The notes under the pieces: model-generated
What the model was told of the DNA's origin: nothing
Seen by the model: only the letters and a program-made list of their open reading frames with translations
The model's database searches: none
Translations under genes and position numbers: made by a program
Part shown: positions 33,486-41,077 of the stretch, one piece after another
Layout of the letters: each line of letters begins with the position of its first letter
Position numbering within the stretch: the stretch's first letter is position 1
Source of the DNA: Erysipelotrichaceae bacterium 66202529
GTDB taxonomy: Bacteria > Bacillota_I > Bacilli_A > Erysipelotrichales > Erysipelotrichaceae
DNA: 64,000 nt
Reading direction: 5' to 3'
Assembly: GCA_017161075.1 (NCBI GenBank)
Contig: CP046174.1
Span: 2,790,001 to 2,854,000 of the forward strand

Positions 33486-34121
33486 GTGAAAATTCCTGTC
33501 GAATTAGTCGCGGTTGTTGTTTCAGCTATGGGAACGTATATCATTACAAAACGCAATACGCTATCAGAAACTAAACGCCTAATATTAACATCGCAAATAG
33601 ATAATATTTTCGTTCCTTTATCCAAATTCTTTAAATATAAAGACAGACACAGCCAAATATCCGTTGCAGATGCCAAAGACTTAAACACGCTTTTATCTCA
33701 TATAATCGCTGATAATTACAAATACATTACTACCGATCTATTTGAATTAGCGAACGAATTGCAAGTGCATTTAAACGAAAATAACTATGATCGTATCAAA
33801 TGTATATATAATGAAATAAACATATATGTAAGCAACACTTTCGAAGCATTAAAACACACTTTATCTCTACCTACATCAAGTATAAAAACTAGGTGGTCTT
33901 TAATGAAACAAAAGGATAAGGTGACATATATACTCGAAACGTTTGTTTTGCCTATCTTTTTCTTAGCTTTAATTGCATATTTTATAGGTTTTGTCACATA
34001 TCTAATAAGTACCCGTTTATTTCACAATACAATTGGCACTGAAACATTTTCTTCTATTGCGATTTCGAGTATAAGTTTAGCAGCTCTAATTATGAGTGTT
34101 CTTTACTCATTAAATAAATAA
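33486..34121 (+). CDS. Three-span membrane protein, probable prophage moron
   Basis: A 211-aa protein, the only plus-strand gene within the leftward early operon. The start is GTG at 33486 preceded by AAAGGGTGG. Hydrophobic segments lie at about residues 4-20, 152-175 and 187-209, with a helical soluble middle of ~130 residues. It has its own promoter and terminator and low GC, so it is likely expressed from the lysogen. Small membrane morons often cause superinfection exclusion or alter the cell surface. The family is unknown; function is inferred from layout. Confidence 0.65.
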   Translation: MKIPVELVAVVVSAMGTYIITKRNTLSETKRLILTSQIDNIFVPLSKFFKYKDRHSQISVADAKDLNTLLSHIIADNYKYITTDLFELANELQVHLNENNYDRIKCIYNEINIYVSNTFEALKHTLSLPTSSIKTRWSLMKQKDKVTYILETFVLPIFFLALIAYFIGFVTYLISTRLFHNTIGTETFSSIAISSISLAALIMSVLYSLNK

Positions 34122-34243
34122 GTATCCAGCAAACAAACATCGCTATAATCCAACTATCAATTTTCAAAATAATTCACTCCCTTGCTTTTCTTACTGGTAT
34201 CCCTTATAATGAAGATGAATCTTTTTATAAAGGTTCTACCGCT

Positions 34244-34282
34244 AGATGCTCTGACCGCCAAGTCTATGGAGCATCTTTTTTT
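34244..34282 (+). terminator. Terminator of plus-strand moron
   Basis: Stem AGATGCTC/GAGCATCT with 17-nt loop followed by seven T on the plus strand. It overlaps the 3' end of the opposing dockerin-like gene. Confidence 0.75.
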
Positions 34283-34512
34283 ATGCGATTTTTGACCATT
34301 ACATAATCAAGTGACGATATGCATCCATCATTGTTCATATCCAAGCGCTCAAGCTGTTTAGGCGTTAAGTCTATCTCTTTTAATATGTAAGCCTTAATGG
34401 CTACTGTATCTACCTCTGTGTACGAATAAGGTTTGTTATCCGCTAGGTAATAGCCAGTCGTGAATGATGCCAATAACGCAAATGCTATGATTGCTACATT
34501 ACGGTATTTCAT
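34264..34512 (-). CDS. Secreted/membrane-anchored small protein with dockerin-like EF-hand
   Basis: An 82-aa protein with an N-terminal hydrophobic segment (VAIIAFALLASFTTGYYLA) acting as signal or anchor. The C-terminus LDMNNDGCISSLDYVMVKNR fits a type I dockerin calcium loop (Asp-x-Asn-x-Asp-Gly-x-Ile-Ser-x-x-Asp). A single loop is seen where dockerins have two. It is encoded in the early region after the excisionase-like gene. The role is unknown. Confidence 0.6.
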   Translation of the reverse strand: MKYRNVAIIAFALLASFTTGYYLADNKPYSYTEVDTVAIKAYILKEIDLTPKQLERLDMNNDGCISSLDYVMVKNRIKKDAP

Positions 34513-34516
34513 TGTC

Positions 34517-34792
34517 TTATCGCCTTTCCTGCTTATATGGCGGATTTCCGTTTCTCACCATTTGCAATGCTGTTTGCGTTTCCACAGTAACGTCTAGCCC
34601 CAAATGGTCAAATACTTTATGCTTGCTTATCTCATATGTAAAGCACTCGTTTTTTGGGTCCGTCTTCACTGCATGTCCGATATCGCCATAATATCCAGCT
34701 CTCAGGCATAGGCGTAACGTCTGGGCATCAATCCCCAGAAACTCTCCAGCTTCTTCTGGTGTAAGTGTACATGGACTTGTATTTCTTGACAT
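34517..34792 (-). CDS. Small helix-turn-helix protein (excisionase-like)
   Basis: A 91-aa protein with TLTPEEAGEFLGIDAQTLRL and CLRAGYYGDIGHAVKTDPKN, a winged-helix pattern of MerR/excisionase-type proteins, followed by the phage-typical ending FTYEISKHKVFDHLG. It could act as excisionase or as a small regulator. A TCCTT ribosome site complement precedes the start. Confidence 0.6.
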   Translation of the reverse strand: MSRNTSPCTLTPEEAGEFLGIDAQTLRLCLRAGYYGDIGHAVKTDPKNECFTYEISKHKVFDHLGLDVTVETQTALQMVRNGNPPYKQERR

Positions 34793-34796
34793 ATTA

Positions 34797-35267
34797 TCAC
34801 TCCTTGTCTTGTGAGGTTTCTTTGCTATTGGTAGTAGCTTTTAATAATTCCTGCTGATAAAATTCAGCAATCATACGATTGATGCTTTCCTGCGAGTGTT
34901 GATTTGTTAATTCATAAATCGTGTGTCCTATATTCAAAATAATATTTCTATCGAATAATTCGCTAAATCTAATACAGTCAAGGTATTCACCATTTATATT
35001 GTTGACGAATACTTCTGTTTCTCCACGTCTTTCACACTCATCACACGTGCATATTGATGAAATGTAACCCAGGCATCCATTAGGTAACACAACATAGATA
35101 GTTTCATAAGAAGCGGAATCTTTTTGATTCTCACACTTTTTACTCGCTCTTTCTTTTAGAACAGCAAACTTATGCAATCCCTCTAATTCATCTTGTAAAC
35201 ATTCTAATTGCTCTGAATTTAATGAGGAAAGAAATTCGTGTAATGCTTGCACTTCGATGTCCTTCAT
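34797..35267 (-). CDS. Hypothetical phage protein with internal zinc-finger-like Cys pairs
   Basis: A 156-aa protein: helical N-terminus (EVQALHEFLSSLNSEQLECL), middle CTCDECERRGETEV with three Cys close together, and helical C-terminus. It is in the early operon downstream of the Cro-like gene. Function unknown. Confidence 0.55.
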   Translation of the reverse strand: MKDIEVQALHEFLSSLNSEQLECLQDELEGLHKFAVLKERASKKCENQKDSASYETIYVVLPNGCLGYISSICTCDECERRGETEVFVNNINGEYLDCIRFSELFDRNIILNIGHTIYELTNQHSQESINRMIAEFYQQELLKATTNSKETSQDKE

Positions 35268-35282
35268 ATAACCACTCCCTTC

Positions 35283-35492
35283 TTAAAGTACCAGCGGAAG
35301 TCCCAGCATAAGAGTAAGTAAGTAGAACAGGGTTCTAAATTTTCTATTTTTTCCCTCTTCTTTTTTACTGAATCTCGATTGACCTGAATATTTCTTATTT
35401 ATACTGTTTTCACCTTCAATGAATGAGAGTGAGATTCCTAAAAACAGCCATAGAGCAAATATTATGAAATAACCGATTTGTAATATAAACAT
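35283..35492 (-). CDS. Small two-span membrane protein
   Basis: A 69-aa protein with N-terminal hydrophobic helix (FILQIGYFIIFALWLFLGIS), a basic loop (SRFSKKEEGKNRKFR) and a second hydrophobic helix at the C-terminus. It begins 31 nt after the Cro-like gene; a copy of the operator-like sequence GTTACGTAAACG lies just before it. Confidence 0.55.
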   Translation of the reverse strand: MFILQIGYFIIFALWLFLGISLSFIEGENSINKKYSGQSRFSKKEEGKNRKFRTLFYLLTLMLGLPLVL

Positions 35493-35520
35493 CTTATCAT
35501 ACCACCTCTTTTATATGTTT

Positions 35521-35532
35521 CGTTTACGTAAC
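35521..35532. promoter_or_regulatory. Second copy of operator-like 12-mer
   Basis: CGTTTACGTAAC here is identical to the sequence at 35759-35770 beside the Cro-like promoter. This copy overlaps the stop codon of the Cro-like gene and precedes the small membrane gene. Confidence 0.45.
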
Positions 35533-35742
35533 TTCTTTAGCAAAAAAAATATAATCTAGTGATGGTTCTTGGACGTATTCACAAGTTGCTTTGATTTCAT
35601 TTCTCCAAAAGTCGCTTTCCCCGCTCATTTTACGGTATAGAGTAACCTTACTGATTCCAAGATAAGAAGCCCATCCACTAATTGATTTATGCTTTCTAAT
35701 CAACAGTTCCCTCATCGCCGTTTCATCAAAAACTGTATCCAT
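35524..35742 (-). CDS. Cro-like small helix-turn-helix regulator
   Basis: A 72-aa protein: KSISGWASYLGISKVTLYRK is a clear helix-turn-helix, followed by MSGESDFWRNEIKATCEYV. It is the first leftward gene from the lysis-lysogeny control region, divergent from the CI-like gene, as expected for Cro. It is driven by a strong promoter (TTGACT/TATTAT) and its stop overlaps an operator-like sequence. Confidence 0.75.
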   Translation of the reverse strand: MDTVFDETAMRELLIRKHKSISGWASYLGISKVTLYRKMSGESDFWRNEIKATCEYVQEPSLDYIFFAKEVT

Positions 35743-35883
35743 AGTCTCACCTCCGTTCCGTTTACGTAACCATAATACAACATAATTGCTTCTTAGTCAA
35801 TACGGATACGCAACTTTTACGAAATTATTGTTGCATTTTCGTTACCCCTATTATATGATATACACATAAGGGAGGTGTAACGT
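35743..35883. promoter_or_regulatory. Divergent lysis-lysogeny control region
   Basis: Leftward promoter: TTGACT (35795-35800 complement), 17-nt spacer, TATTAT (35772-35777). Rightward promoter: TTGCAT (35831-35836), 17-nt spacer, TATGAT (35854-35859). Operator-like sequences on the minus strand: GTTACGTAAACG (35759-35770) and the related GTTGCGTATCCG (35803-35814). They flank the leftward promoter, so repressor binding would block the Cro-like transcript. Confidence 0.75.
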
Positions 35884-36411
35884 ATGGAATTCAAAGACCT
35901 TGTTTATAAGAAAAGAAAAGAACTAGGCCTATCTATGGATGAATTAGGCAAAAAAGTAGGAGTCAGCAAAGCAACGATTCTGAGATGGGAAAGCGGAGAG
36001 ATTGTCAATGTTCGACGTGATAAAATAGCGAAGCTTGCTGCTGCATTAAACACAACCCCAGCATATTTGATGGGTTGGGGAGAACCGCAAAAATTCTCTA
36101 CCAATATAAAAAAATTGATGTTGCTCAGAAATATAAATTCTGAAATTTTGGCTGCTGAAACCAAAATAAGCCTAAAAAAGATTGAACGATTTTTAGAAAA
36201 TACAGAAAATCCCACAAAGCAAGAGGCTGAAACACTTTCAAATTACTTTAATGTGAGCTATGTTGATTTATTGTCAGGAGATATTGAATATGAATTAGAA
36301 GATGAAAAATCAAAAAAAATTATAAAACTCATTTCCAAACTTAATGACTCTGGAAAAAATAAAGTGATAGATTACATTGATGATTTAAACAAGAAATATT
36401 TTAAGGAGTAA
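35884..36411 (+). CDS. CI-like phage repressor with two helix-turn-helix parts
   Basis: The 175-aa protein has an XRE helix-turn-helix at residues 12-50 (LGLSMDELGKKVGVSKATIL) followed by AAALNTTPAYLMGW. A second XRE-like segment is at ~75-115 (KLMLLRNINSEILAAETKIS). No S24 peptidase domain is present, so induction cannot be by RecA-stimulated self-cleavage; antirepressor action is likelier. The 4-nt spacing to the next XRE gene suggests one transcript. Confidence 0.78.
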   Translation: MEFKDLVYKKRKELGLSMDELGKKVGVSKATILRWESGEIVNVRRDKIAKLAAALNTTPAYLMGWGEPQKFSTNIKKLMLLRNINSEILAAETKISLKKIERFLENTENPTKQEAETLSNYFNVSYVDLLSGDIEYELEDEKSKKIIKLISKLNDSGKNKVIDYIDDLNKKYFKE

Positions 36412-36414
36412 CTT

Positions 36415-36735
36415 ATGTTATTGGGAGAAAAAATACGTTTAAGAAGGAAAGAACTTAATATTTCTATTGAAGCTCTAGCAAAAGCAACAGGAAAAAATAG
36501 AGCGACGATATACAGATATGAAGACGGTGATATAGAAAATATGCCAACAACAGTGTTAGAGACATTGTCAAAAGCCTTGTTGACTACTCCCGCTTACCTT
36601 ATGGGATGGGATGAGAAACCACAGACCACTACTTTAAATAATATTGATATATTGAACGATAAAGGAATACAAAGAGTTCAAAGCTATATTGATGATTTAA
36701 TACTTATTGATAAATATAAAAAGGGGAATTCATAA
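36415..36735 (+). CDS. Second XRE-family regulator
   Basis: A 106-aa protein with XRE helix-turn-helix: IRLRRKELNISIEALAKATG, KNRATIYRYEDGDIENMPTT and LLTTPAYLMGW. It resembles the N-terminal half of the preceding repressor (TTPAYLMGW is shared) and ends with VQSYIDDLILIDKYKK, like the C-terminus of that protein (VIDYIDDL). So the pair may come from a duplication. It is probably part of lysogenic control. Confidence 0.72.
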   Translation: MLLGEKIRLRRKELNISIEALAKATGKNRATIYRYEDGDIENMPTTVLETLSKALLTTPAYLMGWDEKPQTTTLNNIDILNDKGIQRVQSYIDDLILIDKYKKGNS

Positions 36736-36736
36736 C

Positions 36737-37489
36737 ATGGTTAAAAGTATATTTGATATTGAACGTAGAGTGGATTTTGACGAAGAATATAGTAGAATTT
36801 TAAGTGCATTAAACAGTGCAACTATCCACAGAAGAAATTTTTGGTTTTACTTAGACGAAATTTTTACGAAATGGAAATATAGAGGTACAGCATTCGATTG
36901 GCAACAATATTTAGGTGATATCGGTATTTTTAATATCGAAGATTGCAGCAATGAAGAAAAATTTTATGTCTTGCAATTTTTAGCAAATATGTTTCAACTT
37001 ATCATTGAAAACACTCCACCGAACGAATTTGAGAACATTAGCCATATCGCAGTTAATATTGCAAGACTATTGGAGAAAATGAATTATCAGCTTAGTAGAA
37101 TAGAAGATAAATATATAATAGTGAAACGTGATGCCGATGTTGATTCAGTTTTAGAAAATTCTAAAACTATTAGTGATTATCTTCTTAGTTATAATGATTT
37201 TGCAATAGAAAACGATTTAGTAGAGAAAAAAATATTACTAAAACATATTTATGACTATATAGAGAATAACTCTAAAAAATATAAAGGTATTAATAATAGC
37301 TTGTACAAAGATATCAGTTTCATTGTCAATAACTTTCACGTTAGACATGAAAACGAATCTCAAATACAGATAACAAAAAAAGATCTGATAACTGTTTATG
37401 ATATTTGTTTTAAAATGATGATTCATCTTATTAGAGATTATGAGATAAAAACTTCGTTCTCAGTACTGGAAGATAAGTATAAAAAATAA
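36737..37489 (+). CDS. Hypothetical lysogeny-module protein (possible abortive-infection type)
   Basis: A 250-aa helical protein starting at the ATG at 36737 (AAAAGGGG upstream). It contains VLQFLANMFQLIIENTPPNE in the N-terminal part. The C-terminal part has SFIVNNFHVRHENE and a following hydrophobic helix (LITVYDICFKMMIHLIRDYE), loosely like the basic-His motif and last helix of HEPN or abortive-infection C-terminal domains. It is co-transcribed with the repressors, thus expressed in the lysogen, the usual position for superinfection or defence cargo. Family not proven. Confidence 0.55.
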   Translation: MVKSIFDIERRVDFDEEYSRILSALNSATIHRRNFWFYLDEIFTKWKYRGTAFDWQQYLGDIGIFNIEDCSNEEKFYVLQFLANMFQLIIENTPPNEFENISHIAVNIARLLEKMNYQLSRIEDKYIIVKRDADVDSVLENSKTISDYLLSYNDFAIENDLVEKKILLKHIYDYIENNSKKYKGINNSLYKDISFIVNNFHVRHENESQIQITKKDLITVYDICFKMMIHLIRDYEIKTSFSVLEDKYKK

Positions 37490-37491
37490 AA

Positions 37492-37539
37492 CACCCGGTG
37501 CTACCAACACCAGGTGCCATGCGGTACTACCAATACCGC
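37492..37539. repeat. Tandem hairpins with identical CTACCAA loops
   Basis: Hairpin one: CACC-GGTG arm, loop CTACCAA, CACC-GGTG arm (37492-37516). Hairpin two: GCGGTA-CTACCAA-TACCGC (37521-37539). Both loops are identical, which a chance terminator would not need. It lies between the lysogeny module and the integrase gene. No long T run follows directly. Confidence 0.6.
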
Positions 37540-37628
37540 AGTATAGAAAAATTATGTCCTCACAAGACGATACTTTTTCTATACCCTATTCTAACAGAAA
37601 ATAAATTAAAAGGAAAGAGGGTATAAAC

Positions 37629-38741
37629 ATGGCAAGAGGAAGAAAGCCTAAAACAGCAACAACGAGAAGATACAAGAACGCCAATGGTCAAGGAACGGTT
37701 TATAAGCTGCCTGGTAATCGTAGAAAACCGTGGACCGCAAAGATTACTGATAAATGGGAATTGATTGAGGGAGAGGATGGAAAGCCACATAAACGCCAGA
37801 TATTCCGTTATCTTGGATACTGGGAGGAAGAAGAGGATGCTAAGTTAGCATTATATAATTATCTTAAAAATCCTTATGAAGAAGATATGTCTAAGGTTAC
37901 ATTCACACAAGTATATGAAATATTATATAAGCGGAGAGAACTTGTCGTTAGCGAAAGCACTAAAAAAAGATATCGTTCGTGTATGAAACACTTGAAACCT
38001 CTTCATGACATTCCTATTATGAATATCAAAACAGTTCACCTACAGCATCATTTCGATTATATGAAAAAGAAAGAAGTTGGTTACCCTACCTTAAAAGCTA
38101 CAAAAGACCTATGTTCCATGATATTTGAAATAGCTATTCAGAACGACATAGTAGATAAAAATTATGCATCCTATATTGACCTTGGTATTAAAGATGATCC
38201 TAAACCAAAAAGCATATTCACGGATAATGAAATTGACCTATTATTCAAAAATAAAGATCGTTATGGGGTTGATGTAATATTGGTTTTATTATATTCGGGT
38301 ATGAGAATACAAGAATTACTGGATGTTAAAACATCGAATGTTGATATAGTGAATTGGACTATGCGTGGTGGAAACAAGACTAAAGCAGGAAGAAACCGTT
38401 TAATACCTATTCATACAAAAATCAAACCTATCATAAAAGAAAGATATGATCACGCCATTAAATGTGAAAATGAATATTTGATTACAAATAAGCAGAATGC
38501 TCAAATGGAATATCATAATTATTTGAATCGAATATTTCGTCCAATTATGAAGGAGCTTGGTATGAATCACACAATCCATGAAACACGACATACATTCATA
38601 ACCAAAATGGATAATGCCGATGCGAATAGTACATCATTAAAAAGAATTGTAGGTCATAGCTCTGGCAGGGATGTAACATCGGATGTATACACACACAAAG
38701 ATGTTGAGCAGTTAAGGAAAGCAATAGAATTGATTGAATAA
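37629..38741 (+). CDS. int: Tyrosine recombinase (prophage integrase)
   Basis: The 370-aa integrase has an N-terminal arm-binding region (TARRYKNANGQ-type start with KLPGNRRKPWTAKITDKWEL), a core-binding domain (KVTFTQVYEILYKRRELVVS) and the catalytic domain with LLYSGMRIQELLDV (Arg I), IHETRHTFITKM (His-x-x-Arg) and GHSSGRDVTSDVYTHKD (final His and Tyr). It integrates and excises the prophage. It is at the right end of the element, next to pgi. Confidence 0.93.
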   Translation: MARGRKPKTATTRRYKNANGQGTVYKLPGNRRKPWTAKITDKWELIEGEDGKPHKRQIFRYLGYWEEEEDAKLALYNYLKNPYEEDMSKVTFTQVYEILYKRRELVVSESTKKRYRSCMKHLKPLHDIPIMNIKTVHLQHHFDYMKKKEVGYPTLKATKDLCSMIFEIAIQNDIVDKNYASYIDLGIKDDPKPKSIFTDNEIDLLFKNKDRYGVDVILVLLYSGMRIQELLDVKTSNVDIVNWTMRGGNKTKAGRNRLIPIHTKIKPIIKERYDHAIKCENEYLITNKQNAQMEYHNYLNRIFRPIMKELGMNHTIHETRHTFITKMDNADANSTSLKRIVGHSSGRDVTSDVYTHKDVEQLRKAIELIE

Positions 38742-38742
38742 T

Positions 38743-38775
38743 TTGTAACTTACTTGTAACTTGTGTGTAACTTAC
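38743..38775 (+). repeat. Tandem TGTAACTT repeats at prophage right end
   Basis: Three direct repeats, TTGTAACTTAC, TTGTAACTTGTG and TGTAACTTAC, lie directly after the integrase stop. They may be integrase arm-binding sites or part of attR. No matching long core was found near 1500, so the att core remains undefined. Confidence 0.5.
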
Positions 38776-38803
38776 TGCACCGATTAAGGGGTTCTAACAA
38801 GAA

Positions 38804-38833
38804 AAGAAAACGCCTATTTCTGGGCGTTTTCTC
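38804..38833. terminator. Terminator of pgi
   Basis: Stem GAAAACGCC/GGCGTTTTC with the loop TATTTCTG. On the minus strand a T-rich tail follows (TTTTCTTTTC). It separates pgi from the prophage. Confidence 0.8.
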
Positions 38834-38849
38834 TATATTATAAGGCTCT

Positions 38850-40124
38850 TTATTTTTTACCGAGCAGACGGAACATATTCTTTTTATATACCTCCACGCC
38901 TGGCTGATTAAATGGATTGATGTCCAGCATATAGCAGGTAATTGCACATGCCTTAAAGAAGAAATAGCACATATAACCGAAGCTTTCCGCACTCATATCA
39001 TCCAGTGTCAGAATCAGATTCGGTACGCCTCCTGTTTCCTCATGGGCTTCCAGTGTTCCCTGGCACGCCATCTTATTTACCCAGTCTACAGATTTTCCTG
39101 CCAGATAGTTCATACCATCCAGATTATCCGCATCTTCCGGAAATGTCAGATCCAGTGCAGGCTTGTCAATTAACAGCAGTGTTTCATACAGAACCTTTTT
39201 ACCATCCTGTACGAACTGTCCCAGGGAATGCAGATCCGTAGAGAAGTTAGCACTTGTCGGCAGATTTCCCTTGCCTTCTTTTCCTTCACTCTCACCGAAC
39301 AGCTGCTTCCACCATTCCGCAACCATCGTCATCTGTGTTTCATAGCTTACCAGCATTTCCACATCTTTTCCCTGGTTTTCCAGAATGCGGCGGCATACTG
39401 CATATGCATATGCATCATTCTTGTTCAGATCCGGATCCTTTAAATCCTCATATGCTTTTTTCAGACCGCTCATGATTGCATCCGTATCAATACCGGCTAC
39501 TGCAATCGGGAACAGACCTACCGGTGTGATTACAGAGAAGCGTCCACCGATATCATCCGGAATGACAAAGGTCTCATAGCCTTCCTTATCGGCAATCGTC
39601 TTCAGCGTACCTCTTGCCTTGTCCGTAGTCGCAACAATTCTCTTTGCGGCTCCCTCTTTGCCGTATTTTTCTTCCATAAACTGCTTTAACAGACGGAATG
39701 CCAATGCTGTTTCTGTTGTTGTACCGGATTTGGAAATAACATTTACTGCCACTTCCTTATCCTTAATGTAGTCCATGACCTGCGCAATGTAGGTGGATGA
39801 GAATGTGTTACCAAAGAAAATGATTTCCGGCTTTTTATTGCTGTACATACCGTTGATCATTTCCACAGCAGCTCTGGCTCCCAGATAAGAACCGCCGATA
39901 CCACAGACCATCAATACATCACATGTTTCACGGATACCAGCCGCAACGCTTTTCAGTCTTGCATATTCTTCCTTGTCATAAGTATTCGGCCATTCCACCC
40001 AGCCGACATAATCATTTCCCTTACCGGTCTTGTTGTGGAGATCTTCATGACATTTGGTAACGATGTCCTGATAACTTGAAATGTCTTCTTTCAAAAATGC
40101 ATGCTTTGTGTCTAATTTCATCAT
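38850..40124 (-). CDS. pgi: Glucose-6-phosphate isomerase
   Basis: A 424-aa enzyme interconverting glucose 6-phosphate and fructose 6-phosphate in the cytoplasm. SIS signatures: MVCGIGGSYLGARAAVEMIN (~72-91) and VISKSGTTTETALAFRLL (~128-145). DDIGGRFSVITPVGLFPIAV is the P_G_ISOMERASE-type motif, and TEGN-type catalytic residues are in the central part. Length fits the shorter Gram-positive form. The AGGAG site precedes MM at 40124. Host gene bordering the prophage right end. Confidence 0.93.
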   Translation of the reverse strand: MMKLDTKHAFLKEDISSYQDIVTKCHEDLHNKTGKGNDYVGWVEWPNTYDKEEYARLKSVAAGIRETCDVLMVCGIGGSYLGARAAVEMINGMYSNKKPEIIFFGNTFSSTYIAQVMDYIKDKEVAVNVISKSGTTTETALAFRLLKQFMEEKYGKEGAAKRIVATTDKARGTLKTIADKEGYETFVIPDDIGGRFSVITPVGLFPIAVAGIDTDAIMSGLKKAYEDLKDPDLNKNDAYAYAVCRRILENQGKDVEMLVSYETQMTMVAEWWKQLFGESEGKEGKGNLPTSANFSTDLHSLGQFVQDGKKVLYETLLLIDKPALDLTFPEDADNLDGMNYLAGKSVDWVNKMACQGTLEAHEETGGVPNLILTLDDMSAESFGYMCYFFFKACAITCYMLDINPFNQPGVEVYKKNMFRLLGKK

Positions 40125-40139
40125 ATGCGTTTTCTCCTT

Positions 40140-40493
40140 TTACTTTGTTGCCTCTTCAATCCACGTATCGAGATGCTCTGCCAGGGAAGCAAACCCAATA
40201 TTCATCGGCGGCAGCTCATGGATGAATCTGCGTTTTCGCATGGAACGAGCTTTATTTGCTTCTATAGCCTTCAAGGACAGCTTGAAATGCATGCCGTCTT
40301 CATCAACATCCAGAATCTTCACCTTTACCCGTTCATTGACCTTGACATACGTGTGTACGTCGCGCACAAAGCGCTCACTGATTTCTGAAATATGAATCAA
40401 TCCGTTGTGCTTGCTGTCCAGATAAACAAATGCGCCGTAGGGCTTGATTCCGGTAACGACACCTTCCACGACCTCTCCAACCATATAATGCAT
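40140..40493 (-). CDS. S1-domain RNA-binding protein (YugI/GSP13-like)
   Basis: A 117-aa protein with one S1 domain (VGEVVEGVVTGIKPYGAFVY, LDSKHNGLIHISEISERFV, DVHTYVKVNERVKVKILDVD), followed by a basic tail (KARSMRKRRF). Such single-S1 proteins of Firmicutes are general stress or ribosome-associated factors. It lies 15 nt upstream of pgi and may be co-transcribed with it. Confidence 0.85.
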   Translation of the reverse strand: MHYMVGEVVEGVVTGIKPYGAFVYLDSKHNGLIHISEISERFVRDVHTYVKVNERVKVKILDVDEDGMHFKLSLKAIEANKARSMRKRRFIHELPPMNIGFASLAEHLDTWIEEATK

Positions 40494-40605
40494 CCACTCA
40501 CCTCATTTCATCATGCTTATTATATCATATCTTTTCTGATTTTGTGTTATAATAATATGGCAGAGAGCGCAAAATGCACTCTGAACTATATGAGGTGATA
40601 CAGAC

Positions 40606-41061
40606 ATGAGTTCGATTTACCCCCTGGTGGCTGCCCTTCTGGCAAATGTCATCGCCCAGGTTTTAAAGCCAATCGTGCTTTATTTCCGTACCAAAGAGCT
40701 GGATGTGCATCAGTGCATCGCCTGCGGAGGCTTTCCAAGCTCCCATAGCTCCACGGTAACAGCCCTGACGATTGCGATAGGTATGAATGAAGGATTTGAT
40801 TCCGCCCTGTTCGCAATTACCTGCGTTTTCAGCTTTATTGTGATCTATGATGCCGCTAATGTACGCTATTATGCAGGCAGAAATATACAGCTTACAAAGC
40901 AGCTGATCAGCGATCTGGAAACATTGAAGGGACTGAAGTTCAATGATCCGATCTATCATGAGAAGATCAAAAGTGTTCTCGGTCACAAATTTATCGAAAT
41001 ACTTGGAGGTATCCTGCTGGGCATACTGGTGTCCCTGTCCATGTATCAGCTTATCCATTAG
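40606..41061 (+). CDS. Divergent PAP2 family membrane protein (DUF212/YuiD)
   Basis: A 151-aa protein with YPLVAALLANVIAQVLKPIV, then GGFPSSHSSTVTALTIAIGM carrying the PAP2-like Ser-His-Ser site, and IVIYDAANVRYYAGRN. It has four hydrophobic segments. Members are membrane phosphatase-like proteins of unknown substrate. It is the first gene of a short plus-strand operon with nfu. Confidence 0.88.
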   Translation: MSSIYPLVAALLANVIAQVLKPIVLYFRTKELDVHQCIACGGFPSSHSSTVTALTIAIGMNEGFDSALFAITCVFSFIVIYDAANVRYYAGRNIQLTKQLISDLETLKGLKFNDPIYHEKIKSVLGHKFIEILGGILLGILVSLSMYQLIH

Positions 41062-41077
41062 AGAAAGAAGGAATAGG

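Larger units (their letters stand above)
1495..38775. mobile_element. Siphovirus-type prophage, nearly complete
   Basis: Integrase, lysogeny, replication, packaging, head, tail and lysis modules occur in canonical order. The right boundary lies between the integrase stop and the pgi terminator. The left boundary is at or beyond the endolysin terminator; the AT-rich SIS gene pair (1-1439) could be cargo inside it. One scaffold gene carries a premature TGA, so functionality is uncertain. Confidence 0.9.

Noticed and set aside
34233-34290. Terminator for the minus-strand early operon
   Set aside because: The T run is on the plus strand only; it fits the moron gene.
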